Shown here piece after piece: positions 1 through 11,190 of a DNA stretch of 64,000 nucleotides. Numbering within the stretch: the stretch's first letter is position 1; the number at the start of each line of letters is the position of its first letter. Both the position numbers and the translations under genes were made by a program. The DNA is taken from positions 496,001 through 560,000 of the forward strand of contig OOIN01000037.1 in assembly GCA_900323505.1 (NCBI GenBank), written 5' to 3'. The notes below the pieces were generated by a model. That model did not search any database, had not been told where the DNA came from, and saw nothing but the letters and a program-made list of their open reading frames with translations. The DNA comes from Ustilago trichophora (taxonomy: Eukaryota > Basidiomycota > Ustilaginomycetes > Ustilaginales > Ustilaginaceae).

Positions 1-1
1 G

Positions 2-58
2 GACCTGGACGATGAAGGAGATGAAAAGGACGAAGGAAGAGGCTGCCTCGCACCCTGA
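2..58 (+). CDS. Possible C-terminal tail of a gene entering from the left (partial)
   Basis: From base 2 a frame reads 18 codons, very rich in Asp, Glu and Lys, and ends at TGA (56-58). Such acidic tails are common at fungal protein ends, so this could be the 3' end of a gene outside the window. The stretch is too short to identify a family, and it could equally be a chance open frame. Confidence 0.22.
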   Translation, partial: DLDDEGDEKDEGRGCLAP

Positions 59-646
59 TGGAGTGCGCAGTGATATCAGTAACAGTGCCAGGTGCTCTAC
101 TGAACAGCCAAAGTCGCATCGAAATCGACTCTGCTTCTGATACCCAGCAAAAAAACGCAGATTCTGAAGGAGCGCTCGGATCAGTCAGAAGGTGTGTCGA
201 GGAAGTGGTGTCCGGAGGGAAGGTGAAGTTGTGTGCCGGTCGGCAAGATGGAATCAGGCCGAGCAGGAAGGGTCAGCTCTGTACAAGAAATGCGGGGGTG
301 GGGAGATCAAGGATCAGGTCACAAGAAGACTTCTCCCTAGCATAGCCAGGATCCAACACGAGATGTGTCACGGTCTAGCGCATGTGCGCCAAGTTACATG
401 TGTCACACAAGCCTTTGACTTTGGCGTCACAAATAGCCGGCTAGCAACGCGCCGGCTCAACCGGCAAAGGTGCGCTTCACCTCTTCTTTCGAGCGACCAT
501 GCTCAACCTCAACCCCTTCCACTTCCCTTCGAGCAACGAATTTACTCAGCGCCATGGCTGCTCCTGGTCTGTCGGAGTCTGAGACTCGAACAAAGAGTAC
601 AGTAAATGGAAAGTCGATGGGCCGAAAAAAGAAGAAAAAAAAAGAG
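59..646. other. Intergenic, no gene seen
   Basis: Only short overlapping open frames without recognisable motifs occur here. The A-rich stretch at about 624-646 reads as T runs on the minus strand, directly after the tRNA 3' end, and fits an RNA polymerase III terminator. Confidence 0.5.
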
Positions 647-752
647 TCCGGACAGCCGGAATCGAACCGGCGACCTATGGTGCTTTTCCGTTAATACCGG
701 ATTAGGGTTTCCAATTACAAACCATCGCTACTTCCAACTGAGCTATGTCCGG
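647..752 (-). tRNA. tRNA-Tyr (GTA anticodon) with intron
   Basis: On the minus strand a 7-bp acceptor stem (CCGGACA with TGTCCGG, then discriminator A) encloses a D arm with the TAGCTCAGTTGG A-box and a T arm GCCGGTTCGATTCCGGC that matches the B-box. The anticodon stem ATGGT/ACCAT encloses loop TTGTAA, giving anticodon GTA. A 32-nt intron (683-714) lies one base 3' of the anticodon, the canonical position. The C1-G72 pair is the eukaryotic tRNA-Tyr identity pair, and nuclear tRNA-Tyr genes in fungi normally carry an intron. T runs follow the 3' end as terminator. Confidence 0.95.
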
Positions 753-1091
753 GGTACACCTGTTGCGCTTGACCCTTCCTGTTGCGTAGATATACCTACT
801 ACATATTTATCAAGGGCAACGACGTCACGCTTTGCGCGGCAGTACAGTTCTTCCATTCCAAAGCCGAGGAGCTCGGGCGTGTATGTAGGGATAGATGGAC
901 AGAGAAGGTCATTAGTAAAATACAGAACGAGCGGTGCTCTTTGATACAAGAACAATATGGTAGGAGACGACGAAACTACGAAACTAGGGGTCGGGAGGTC
1001 TACGATCGATACTGGAGAGCGCGGGGCAGCTTCCAGGTAGTTTGAGTGCGTTGTAAGGCTGGTTGTCAAGACCGCCAATCGGGGGCTATAG

Positions 1092-3989
1092 CTACGCTTG
1101 CAGTTGCATCTGCGAGTTCTTCGTACGTTGACGTGCTTCCACCTGTTGGCGTAGGAGAAGATTTTCTTTCTGTAGCTTAGCTATGAGAAAGCTGAGATTA
1201 TCTTCCACCGATACAGATTGCTCCTTGTGCTTTAAGTGGGGATGAACGAGAGCTGTGTGCTTGATAGAACAGCTGCTATCGACATGACCGATGCCGGCGT
1301 GTTGCTGCATTGCTGTTGCTGCCTGAGCTAACGCGGCGTGCGCATACAGTGAGGCCGTCGAGGCTCGGCGATCGCTCTGAGATGGTAACGTAAGCGGCAA
1401 AGACGGTGCAGGAGAGTTGCTGTATTGATAGAATGATTGAACGCTGTGGCGTCGATCCAGCGAGATAGGTCGACTCAAGCTTTGCTGAGAGGACTGCGTA
1501 AGTCCCACAAACGCCGAGAAGCTGCCACCAAAGCCGGCAGCACCCAAATTCGAGCTCGACTTCGGCCGTTTAATAATTGTGGCTGCAGCAGACAAAGTCA
1601 CCCACACCTTGGCTGCCGGAGCATTGGATCGCCGAGAGCCTGTCTGACCGACAGAAGAAGACCGCAGAACAGGTTGCACCACCGCGGTGACCTGTCTACC
1701 GCCCGAGTTGAGCTTGACTGTTTGAGCCAGTCCGACGACTGCTGCTTGAGCAACGACGTGTAGTAAAGGAGTGAGCTTCGGGATGTCAACCAAGCTTTGC
1801 CCAAAAACAGGCATACTGGCGCCTTCTCCAAGAACTGCCAATGTTGCGCGTGCTTCTGCGTCGTAGCTTGGTGGGCCGGTGTTGACCGAGGAACCCGTGA
1901 TTTGCGGAGGACATGAGGCGCGCAGAACAAGTCCATACCGTGAGACAAGGAGTCTCAGCTCGGCCATTCCAACACCCTGCATAGCTTGGCTTTGGACACT
2001 TGCCCTGGAGGGAAAAGGCGATCGCATGTTGACGTTGGCCACCATGGGCTGAGAGGACACTGTCGCAATTGTTGGGATAGAGACCGGCTTGACCTTGACC
2101 ATCAGGAAGCTTTCTTCCCATCGCTTCACCGTTGTTGCAACGATCGCCAGTTCCACCAAGATGCCATCACCTCGCTGACACCGCCATGGAAGGATCAACT
2201 CCTTCCTGCATGGCGCCGGTGCCTGGAAGCTTTCATCACCATCTGAGAGCTGCTGAGAGAGACGTTGAAGCTGAAATTGTTTCAAAAGCACCTCTCTGCA
2301 AGCCTGCTGCCACCATCCTACTGCTTGCTCGTCAGCCAGCAGGTCAGAGAGCTTCAAACGCTGCTCCCTCGACCCTACTACAGACCTCATAAGGTTAGAG
2401 TCTTTGCTGTTGTGGCAGAAGTCTAGAAAGGCATTGGAGCAGGCTCTCATCGAGTCACCGAACCACAATATTGTGTCGTCTCGGCCGATGATGAAAATAG
2501 TAGCTGAGGCAGCTTCTCGTGGCAGAGAAGGCGGCCAGTTTGGCTTCGCATCCCAACTTGGTGATGAAGATGGCGATAAACCCGGCTGTTGGGACGGGAA
2601 GGAAGCTGGGGAGCGCAGCCGGAGGTGAGCATCTTGAATATGAGGCTGGTATGTCTCTGAGGACGAGCTTGCCGGACCGAGCTGAGAAGTTGGAGGCAAT
2701 GGATGAGGAAGGCCAAGAAGTCCGCCGAGTCGACCCGTGTGTGCGTCTGTCAAAGATCTCTTGTAATCTACCATTTGCTGTTCCGCTTGCTCTGCGGTGC
2801 TCAGCGAGTATCGCTTGGCAGTTGGAGCTTCTTGCGCTGATGTGAGTCCACTTCCATCCAATTGATTAAATCCTTTCACCGGGCTCAATACCTGCAGTCG
2901 TTGGCCAGGAATTCTGAATGGAGACCCTTCGACTGCACCTCCGCTCCTAGAAGCTACGGGGGGCATCTTCATGTTATCGTCCAATGGTCTCGAGGCTATT
3001 GATTGCGAATCAACAGAGGGAAGGACGGTCTGAAGAACCGAAGGCAGCGTCATTTGGCTCTCTGCGGGAATAAACAGGCCCAAAGAACTGGACGTAACAG
3101 GTTCTGCAGGTGGCATCGAAGCATTCCAGCTCGACAGCCCCCCACCGGTCACCCCTGATCGAAGCACTGAGTCGAGATTGCCATCAGCCATGGCCGACTT
3201 GTCGACTGCGAGCTGATCCGCGGCTGGTACGCGGAATGGTGAAAGCTGAAGCGGGTTGTTATAATCTTGAAACGTTGCAATAGTCTCGACTCCACCTGCA
3301 AGACCATGGAGCTCGAGCCCATTCGATCCAACGAAGGGGCTTTCGACGAAATGGCCAACGTGGCCGATTGACTCTGTCGCTTCTGGCTGCATCTGATTGG
3401 CGGGCAGGCTTCTCCGTCGCGATGTTGATAAGTTTCGCGCAAACATTTCGCTCTGCTCTTGCTCACTCTGTCGTTGCAACCATAGAGGCTGCGATGTGAA
3501 GCGAGGGATTTGTCGAATGTCAAGTGCTGGCTCGCTGGGCATTGACTCTGGCGCAGGTGGGAAGAGCGTGTTGTCTTGCGCCAACAGAGTACGAGGCATC
3601 TGTCCGTAGGTTAACTGTGCCGGCAACAAGTGTTCCTCGATGGTACTTGGTGGGGGATATCCCGCGAGCGCGGCACAGTACCATGAATTGATATGCGTCG
3701 CCATAGTGACAGGAAGCGCTTCCGCCGTCATTGACGGCGCTGGGGGTAAGAAGAGCGCCATGTGTTGGTGAACGCCAAGCTGGGAGGAGGAGGGACAAGC
3801 AGTCTTTGACTCTGCATTCAAAGAGTATCCGCTCTGAGACTGCGTAATGAAGGAGAGATCGTGTTGGAAAACGCTTGGAGTGGCGCCAAGCGCTTGAGAA
3901 TTGGGAATCGAGTCCCGGACGTATGTTGTGTCGTCGCTCGTGCCTATATGTTCAGTGTGCTTGTGGCCAAAATCGTGGCGTGAATCCAT
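1092..3989 (-). CDS. Large protein with two PAS-like segments and C-terminal coiled coil
   Basis: An intronless frame of 965 codons with a true ATG at 3989. The first ~490 residues are low-complexity (Ser, Pro, Gln, Ala). Residues about 495-636 look PAS-like: a beta-rich opening (TIFIIGRDDTILWFG), a helical middle with the WWQQACREVLL segment, and closing strands. Residues about 674-805 form a second such unit (RLLVSRYGLVLRAS, then a strand pair ending KVWVTLSAAATIIKRP). Residues about 925-958 are a leucine-rich heptad stretch ending in a basic tail. No GATA finger, kinase or bHLH was seen, so it is not an obvious White-collar protein. PAS folds sense small molecules, light or redox state or mediate dimerisation. 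The PAS call rests on pattern only. The PAS-like and coiled-coil segments argue that it is a real gene. Confidence 0.7.
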   Translation of the reverse strand: MDSRHDFGHKHTEHIGTSDDTTYVRDSIPNSQALGATPSVFQHDLSFITQSQSGYSLNAESKTACPSSSQLGVHQHMALFLPPAPSMTAEALPVTMATHINSWYCAALAGYPPPSTIEEHLLPAQLTYGQMPRTLLAQDNTLFPPAPESMPSEPALDIRQIPRFTSQPLWLQRQSEQEQSEMFARNLSTSRRRSLPANQMQPEATESIGHVGHFVESPFVGSNGLELHGLAGGVETIATFQDYNNPLQLSPFRVPAADQLAVDKSAMADGNLDSVLRSGVTGGGLSSWNASMPPAEPVTSSSLGLFIPAESQMTLPSVLQTVLPSVDSQSIASRPLDDNMKMPPVASRSGGAVEGSPFRIPGQRLQVLSPVKGFNQLDGSGLTSAQEAPTAKRYSLSTAEQAEQQMVDYKRSLTDAHTGRLGGLLGLPHPLPPTSQLGPASSSSETYQPHIQDAHLRLRSPASFPSQQPGLSPSSSPSWDAKPNWPPSLPREAASATIFIIGRDDTILWFGDSMRACSNAFLDFCHNSKDSNLMRSVVGSREQRLKLSDLLADEQAVGWWQQACREVLLKQFQLQRLSQQLSDGDESFQAPAPCRKELILPWRCQRGDGILVELAIVATTVKRWEESFLMVKVKPVSIPTIATVSSQPMVANVNMRSPFPSRASVQSQAMQGVGMAELRLLVSRYGLVLRASCPPQITGSSVNTGPPSYDAEARATLAVLGEGASMPVFGQSLVDIPKLTPLLHVVAQAAVVGLAQTVKLNSGGRQVTAVVQPVLRSSSVGQTGSRRSNAPAAKVWVTLSAAATIIKRPKSSSNLGAAGFGGSFSAFVGLTQSSQQSLSRPISLDRRHSVQSFYQYSNSPAPSLPLTLPSQSDRRASTASLYAHAALAQAATAMQQHAGIGHVDSSCSIKHTALVHPHLKHKEQSVSVEDNLSFLIAKLQKENLLLRQQVEARQRTKNSQMQLQA

Positions 3990-5831
3990 TAGATGCCCTC
4001 GTCAGCGTCCTCCACGTCTCGCAGGAGCGCCTTTCTGCATCAAGTCCCCGTATGCTCGTGTGTACTTTGTTTCTCTTGAGCTCTATATGCTGAGATTATC
4101 GTCGGCAGTCACATGGATCTTTTGCCGGAATTGTCTGGCGACAGCCTTTCTGATCAAACCAGAAACTGAGCAAGTCAAATGGCGATGTTGTCACTACTTT
4201 GGACCGATTTGCAGATACAGTCACTGCCGAAAAGCCAGCACGACGTTTTCGAGTCAGAGTACGCTGATAGGCATAGGTTCGTGGCCTGTACTCGTGTGTG
4301 CAAGGCTGTCAGAAGGCCTCAACTGGCGAGAGATGACGATGATTTGCCACAGTGAAGATGGAGAGAAAGAGAAGTCTGTTGCCTGCTGAGCTCGAAAGGC
4401 TAAGCCAGGATGCAACAGGGTGGAAGCAACTACCAGGGCTTTCAAATGGTAATGTCAGGTCAAACGTGGAGGCGGAAGATATGGCGGTCGAGGACTAAGG
4501 ATTGTAGGAGGTTTGCGCCAAAGCAAACGCAGCTACTCAAGGGCGACGGTTGAGGAAGGCTCAGAAGAAGGAGGAATGAAGTGTGGGGGGAATAGTAGGA
4601 CGGTGGAACAAATTCGTGGTGCTATTATTGCCCTGGAAGACAGATTCGGGCACGCTTCGGACCACAGGCGAGGTGGCTTGCGCTCAGTGGGGAGACGCAG
4701 AAAGAGACTGCCACTGAAAGAAGGGATGTCTCATCGAAACGGGGCTTCGAACAGCACTTGCGGCAACCCATCCGTTGAATTGGAACCCGCAGCGGGTTAG
4801 AAGACAGAGGGAAAGAACTCAACTGGTGGAGAGGGCATCTCTTGGCCGGATTGAACCTCAGGGCTGGGCCATCAGCAGGACACATCAAGAAAATTGCACG
4901 CGAGCAGAAGTTCGGGAGAACAGAAGGCACAACGTCGCCGGCTCCTTGCTTGACGAGAGGTGGTTGTGCAGCCACGTCCGGCCGTTTGCGCTGTGCATAC
5001 AGCAGTTAGCTCAGCATGCAGACCGCTATCTAACACTAGACCGGGCTTCTGGTACAGGTGCTATGAGCTTGTGGGACCCGTCCAGACGTCATGAGAGTGA
5101 AATAAAGCTTGACTCAAGGTTGGTTGCCATCTTTACCCAACTTCGAGGACATCTAGAGACAACTATAGTCATGTGCCTGGAAATGTACCCTCGATTCATG
5201 ACGAGCAAAGTAGTCAGACACCGTTTCAAGAAGTTCGCTTTCATGGTCATCAGGCGAGTTCGAAGGGGCAGTGTTGACATGTCACTAATTTGCGGTTGCA
5301 CCCAACATTATTGCCGCATACGGGCACACTGCCACAGTGCGGGATGGCCGTAAGTGCCGTCCGACCAAGCAAGCCGGAGGGGCGCTTGCCAGATCCCTAG
5401 ATTTGACTTTCGAACTTTGTCGTCTCATCATGATCGGGGCGTGGGGTATCACAACGAATTGAGCTCCTGAAGTACCTGAGTTGTGCCAACGATCGGTACG
5501 CCAGTCACGATCGTGCTTTTGCCGGTATGAGGCTAGCGAAAGCTGGTGCATGAAGAAGTAGTTGAATCCGACCGAGTTTGCCCCTTTTGGCATGGTGAGC
5601 AGATATCTGGATCACTGAAGCTCGCTGTGTGCCATCACGAGGTGCCGGATCTATGGACGGAGCTGGTGCTGGCTACACGTCTTTCGAGATTCATGCAGCT
5701 AAGTTAGCATCAGAGGGGTAAGGCTGCATCCCAGGGTCTGTAAAGTGTAACTCGAGGTCCCGATGCCTAGGATCTTGCCTCCAGGTTGACCACTTTGGTG
5801 TTATGACACATTCCGCGAAGTCCGGATTCTT

Positions 5832-5859
5832 TGATCCAGACGATCCAGACGATCCAGTC
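5832..5859. repeat. Short tandem repeat, 9-bp unit
   Basis: Three near-identical copies of GATCCAGAC in a row, the last imperfect, inside the gene-poor region. No function is apparent. Confidence 0.6.
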
Positions 5860-8721
5860 CAATGAATATCTGGGATCACGGTCTAGATCGTCAGATCCCA
5901 AAGTTGAGCGTCGAAGACCTTCTCTCTCGGTCCGAATCTATGGGACCACCTCGAAGTCGTTGGGTTTTGCGCGTGAATGAAAGCTTACAAGGTCATGTGT
6001 CACGCCCGCCTGAGAGTATTATGAAAAGGGATCATGGGTGCCAGATCCTGACCTTGAGCTTGCTCACACGGTATCGTAGGCTGCGCACCAGCACCGGTTG
6101 CCATGCTTCCTTGCAAAGCGCCTGCACCCTGCAGGCCAAAATTCTCCAACGTTTTTTCGCTAAGCATTTTTGAGTATGTACAGTAGTATCAAAAGGCCGG
6201 TTTCGGAGCTGGCCGTAGATGTGAAGGTCGCTGAGCAGCAATTCTACCCATCAATCGTGCTATTGTGTGGCGAGGTTGAACTGAAACTACCCCATACTGT
6301 ATCATGGTGTCGGCGCCAAGAACATTGGAAACGAGCACTGGTAAATTGTCTAGCCTTTACCTGCAGACGTCATTCGCGCTGTTTCATGCTGGTTTACGCC
6401 TTGCCGAGTCTGATCCATGGGAGTTTCGACCCCAACCAGGAATCGCTGTAGCTTTCCCTTTGTCACCGTTCAAGCTTTCTTCTTGAGGGATTCAAGGCAA
6501 ACAGCCGCTTCACGGACGCGCCACCGCCTTCTCCGCGTTGGTCTGTTGAGAAGATGACGAATTTGTTAGGGGTTGAGTCTGATATCAAGAGCTTGCGTCA
6601 TATTTGATCAAGGGCCTATGAAGCAATGAGCAAAGCTGAAAAGGAGCGAGTTTGAGCCTTGAACGCTTTCTCTACCGATCTCTCTTGTCGAATTGTCAGC
6701 TTTAGACTCTGTATCTTGACGTACCTTGACATGCAATGCAGTCAGATGTACTCAAATTCAAATGTCTACTGGCAATGACACAACGCTGTGGTCCGATTTC
6801 CGGACCGTTGTCGGCTCATTGACGCGGAGGAAGGGTCCGCTGTCACCGATAGGCTAAACCGACACTCCAAAATTAGCTATGCATAAAGGGATATCATGAC
6901 GAACTGGAGAAGAGGGAGAATTCAAGGGCTAAGCAGCATGTGACCGTTTCCGGAAGTCTGCTGTGCGGAGAGCTTTGCAGACTTACAGCCTCGTTCATGG
7001 ATAAACCATCGAAGCCTCAACGGAAATTTAGTTTTGGTGAGCGAGATACATGAACCATCTTGTACGCCGCCTGAGCGGTTTTTCCTGAATTCGTGGCATA
7101 ATTATGCTAATTACATGTCTTTTCCCCCTTCGACACTCTCATTGATGAAAACGGCGCTCACATCTCGTGTTCTTGCCTGGGTCTCAAGGCTGTGACAACT
7201 ACCGTATACCGTTGAAGTCCGCAGAGTTACCTTCATTTCTGAACCACGGCGACTGGAGGATTATCAGCTCTCGCAGCATGGTCTTGCTCAACGAAACTTC
7301 TCTTGCGTCTCGAACGTGCATTGGCGTGAGGTTTGGCAATGGCCAACATGGTTTTGCGCCAGACCGTAAAACAGCATGTGGTCGAATAGCTTGTAAACCG
7401 CATAATCGGTACTTGGACCACCTGGCCTGCCATTTCTTGCACATCGCAGTGCTGCAGCTAATCTTGCTATGCTACATAGCCTGTGAACATGCAAGCTGAT
7501 CCGCATTGCACTAATCGATACGAGCTCGCGCGAGCGTAATACTCAGTGGCCGCCACGGCTCGCGCAGAAGGGCGGACCCGCAGTCGTGCGGCTCGCGCTT
7601 GTCGCTTTTGCCACAGGTACAGGGGTTCTTTCAACGGTGTCTCTGTCGGTCTCGACTTGCAGGCTCATCTGTTGGTGTGCTGCATCACGACTCGATGCCG
7701 TTGCAAGGATGGATGGTTCGACACCTCGGCTGTCCAGACGAGGTGCAGCAGTCGAGACCCTTGTGTTGTTATTTCTCACGTCTCGCTTGCCTGTCAGGTT
7801 TCGCCAAGCTCGGACGACGGAAATCGGAGAATTTATTTTTTTTAAAAAAAAGGTTTAAATCACTTTTGTTGTTGCAGAACGCTGAACTACTGTATAGCCT
7901 CTACATCCGAAATTGACCGAGAAAAGTGTCGCGAACATGAGCTAGCCTTACAGTGGTACAGTGACTGCGATAGTTTGTCTCTGACCTGAGCGTACGGTAG
8001 AGATGGAGATGGCGCAAGACATGCAAAGAGCTTGGTCCAGCGGCTCTGGTTGTAACAAACAGAAGCAATTCGCTTTCTCTGAGCGCGGCTCAAGTTGCCG
8101 AAAAGCAGCCGGTCCTTGCAGTCAAATGGGCGCTCCGGCACTCTCCTCTGTCGCTTACATGCATGTGGTACGTACCGCTCTCCTACTAGCCACGGATTAA
8201 GCTACTGCATACACAAACACATGTTGATTCCCACTACTGTAGCCGAAACATGAGGCACAAGCGCCAGCTGCATCAAAGACGTTGGAATAAGGCTTCGGAT
8301 TCGCACCCTTTGGGCCAAACGAGCAGACGGAAATGCAACTTCTGTCACACGGATTTTTTTCAGATACAGTATTTTCTCTCTTGTGATCCACTCACGCCCA
8401 AGCAACTTATCTAGTATGCCAGATTGGTGTTGCATGCATCATTCTTGAACGTAAGTAGCCTACGCACTAAGAAATGAGCTTTCAGCTGCCAAATTGACCT
8501 AGAGCGTGAATCATACAGCACGAAGCGTTGTGCTCTACGAACAACGACGGGCCATGTATCGAGCTGCTTTCTCCATTTTCAAAGCCAGGGCAACGGATCG
8601 ATCCGAATAGTCCCTGTTCGGCGCCCTAGCAGCATGCGCTAGTCCTATTTAGGGTGTATACAAGTGTGTACATCTTGAATCGGATCTAAGGTCCCGAACA
8701 AATTGTTGCGTCTTGATGAGG

Positions 8722-8749
8722 CTGCAGCCACCGGATTTGGTGGCTGCAG
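8722..8749. repeat. Perfect inverted repeat (11-bp arms, 6-nt loop)
   Basis: CTGCAGCCACC, loop GGATTT, then GGTGGCTGCAG: an uninterrupted GC-rich palindromic arm pair. It is not adjacent to any recognised gene. It could be an RNA hairpin, a protein-binding palindrome or chance. Confidence 0.7.
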
Positions 8750-11158
8750 ACCACGTTTTGGCGCGCATGCACTTGGTCCACTAGACTGCATTCTATTGAG
8801 TGCCGCGTTTTCCGTCCTCTCCCGCAATCTCGGACGGCGTTATCGATGCCCCTTCGTCTCCCCGATGCCCCTGGTCTGCAAATCGAGATCGGGCTAGGAT
8901 CTCCTTCAGATCCGATCTGACTGTTATACCATCAAGTCCATGTGGCCGAACAACCACAGACTTTTGTGATGCCAATAGTGTCGCACTTGGGCTGCTCTGC
9001 GAAGCTGTTCAAACCGCTCGAAGAAGGAGTGCGGAATACTTGGCTCTGGTGCTGAGATTGCTGCTGCATACTGGTAAAGCGTAGTTACCATCAGCGATGT
9101 GTGCTGCATGGACAAATGCGATTCTGCTCCTAGATTCTGCTCGAATCCGACTAAGAGCAGCGTCCAGCTGTAGACATTGCTACGAGAAGCAGATTTTCCA
9201 ACCTCATCAAAATTGTTGAAATTCCCTACTCAAGCCGCGCCAGAAGGTAGCGGATGCCATCTCCTTGGAGGGACTTATTTAGTGGTACTTTTGTCACGGG
9301 AACGTGTTGATCAAGCCCGTGAGAAGCTACACCTGAGTCTTGGCTGTGAAGAAGGGAAGCAAAAGCTTCTCACAGACTCGTCATTATGAAAGGTTGGTCC
9401 GGGTCGCACAACCCTCGATCTAGAGGGTACGTCAGAGGTCTCAAAGAGCTTCGGTCATATGAATTTCACACAATGAAGTCAGATAGGACTGTACTGGAAC
9501 CAGGTGTGATTAGATCTTGAGCGCTCAATGTAGGCAGATCTGCTGCTTCACAGCAAGCGTGGGTGGTGCCGCTTGTCCTCAAGAACTTCAATACTGCAGT
9601 CCAAGGCAATGCCACAAATGGCCTGTCCCTGTCTTGTTCTTCTCCCCGCAAGCTCTTGTAACTCCCTTAGTTTGTCATTCATTGGAACAGCATATAAACG
9701 CTTGTCATCAGCTCGTTCTGTAGGGTCTGGGCTCGTTGTCTCCCGGACATTTCTTTGGCTCTCACAGCAGCTGTTCGACGACTGCCTCCTTTAGGTCCGC
9801 TATACAACGTCTGGCCCAGCATTGCGTGCATGTGCTTGGCTAGGAAGGTCTAATGAAGCGGACGTCAAGGATCATAGTGTCGCCTACGTATGAAAAGCGA
9901 GATAGGATCGGACAGATCCAAAACTTTCCGTGTCCCTGAGCGACGAAACGCCATTGGATATCCTCCAGCGATTGAACTGGTCAAATGTCATGAGAGAGAA
10001 AGTGTAGCATACGTTACTCCACCAAGTGACGATCGAAACATCTCGTCTTGCAAGGCAAGGCGACTCGTGACGACAACGCCGCTCCGGTCCGCTCCTCATC
10101 CTGCTGAAGAGTCCAATCTGTCTATGTTTTCAGAGAGATTCTCGCGAGACTGCTGGACGCAACAGGTGGTGGCAAGCTTTGGGCGTTCGATTGAAGTGTG
10201 CAGGCCCGCTGTCGGTAAACTGTATCTACAATAATGTCTGATCGTAGTTGCCTTGTCCCGATGATACTGAGATGTGGTGACGATGAGATCTGATCTTTCG
10301 AGCAGCGCGGATCAGAGTCTCGCGAACGGCATCGGCTTCGGCAGACATTTTCCCGATTCAACATCCATCTACCGCACGCAACTCATGTACTGATGTTGTG
10401 ACATCCATCGCTGCCAAACGATGCAATGCTCACTCACGTTGCAGCAGCGTAAAGGCGGCACCGTGAACCCACCGGTATGGCTCGAGGCTCTTGTGGCGGT
10501 ACAGACAAGCACAAAGACGAGCTTTAAAACCTTGTTTTCGCCTTCTGCTGGTGGGCTTGCCGAGTTGGCGAGGAAAAGACTTGAATTTCAGCTTCCGCCA
10601 AATTTAATCTTTTTTTTTCTTCGCTGGCTCGACGCGATCCGATGGTCGTCCCAGATCGAAGTATGCCTCGTGCTCCGCAAACACCGTATTTAGCGCAAAC
10701 GATACAGCAGAAACAATAGGTTTGACTGGGTCCCAATCCATTGTGTACATGTGCTTTGGGTGACAGCCACTGTACCACGCTGCATTGCGCTCCCGAATGA
10801 TAATTGCACATATATAACCTCTGTGTCCCCCGGTACAACGCAATTTCTGAGCGCCGCTTTAGGGGTACTGTGGTGGAACGACAAAGGATAGCGTGTGAGA
10901 AGCATAACCCGGAATCTCGCTTGACCGTTGCACAGTGCAATTCAGCTCCGATCCAAGCACAGCTACCATATGATGGTGATTAGGACGGGTCGTGGGACTC
11001 TATGGCGGTGTTGATGGTTCGGCAAACGGACCTGGGGTGGCTGCCGAGATAAGCCTCCGTATGCCATTGTTCGGCATGCAACAGAGTTTGGCGGGATCAA
11101 ATGAGAGCTCAACACCACGTGAAAGGTGCGACAATCAGGACGTTGTGCACTGCGATAT

Positions 11159-11190
11159 GTACAGTACTGTACTGTACTGTACTGTATCTA
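11159..11190. repeat. Tandem TACTG/CAGTA array
   Basis: A run of overlapping GTACTGTAC units forms a 5-bp-period palindromic array. The same TACAGTA/TACTGTA core recurs at many other intergenic positions in the window. Confidence 0.7.
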
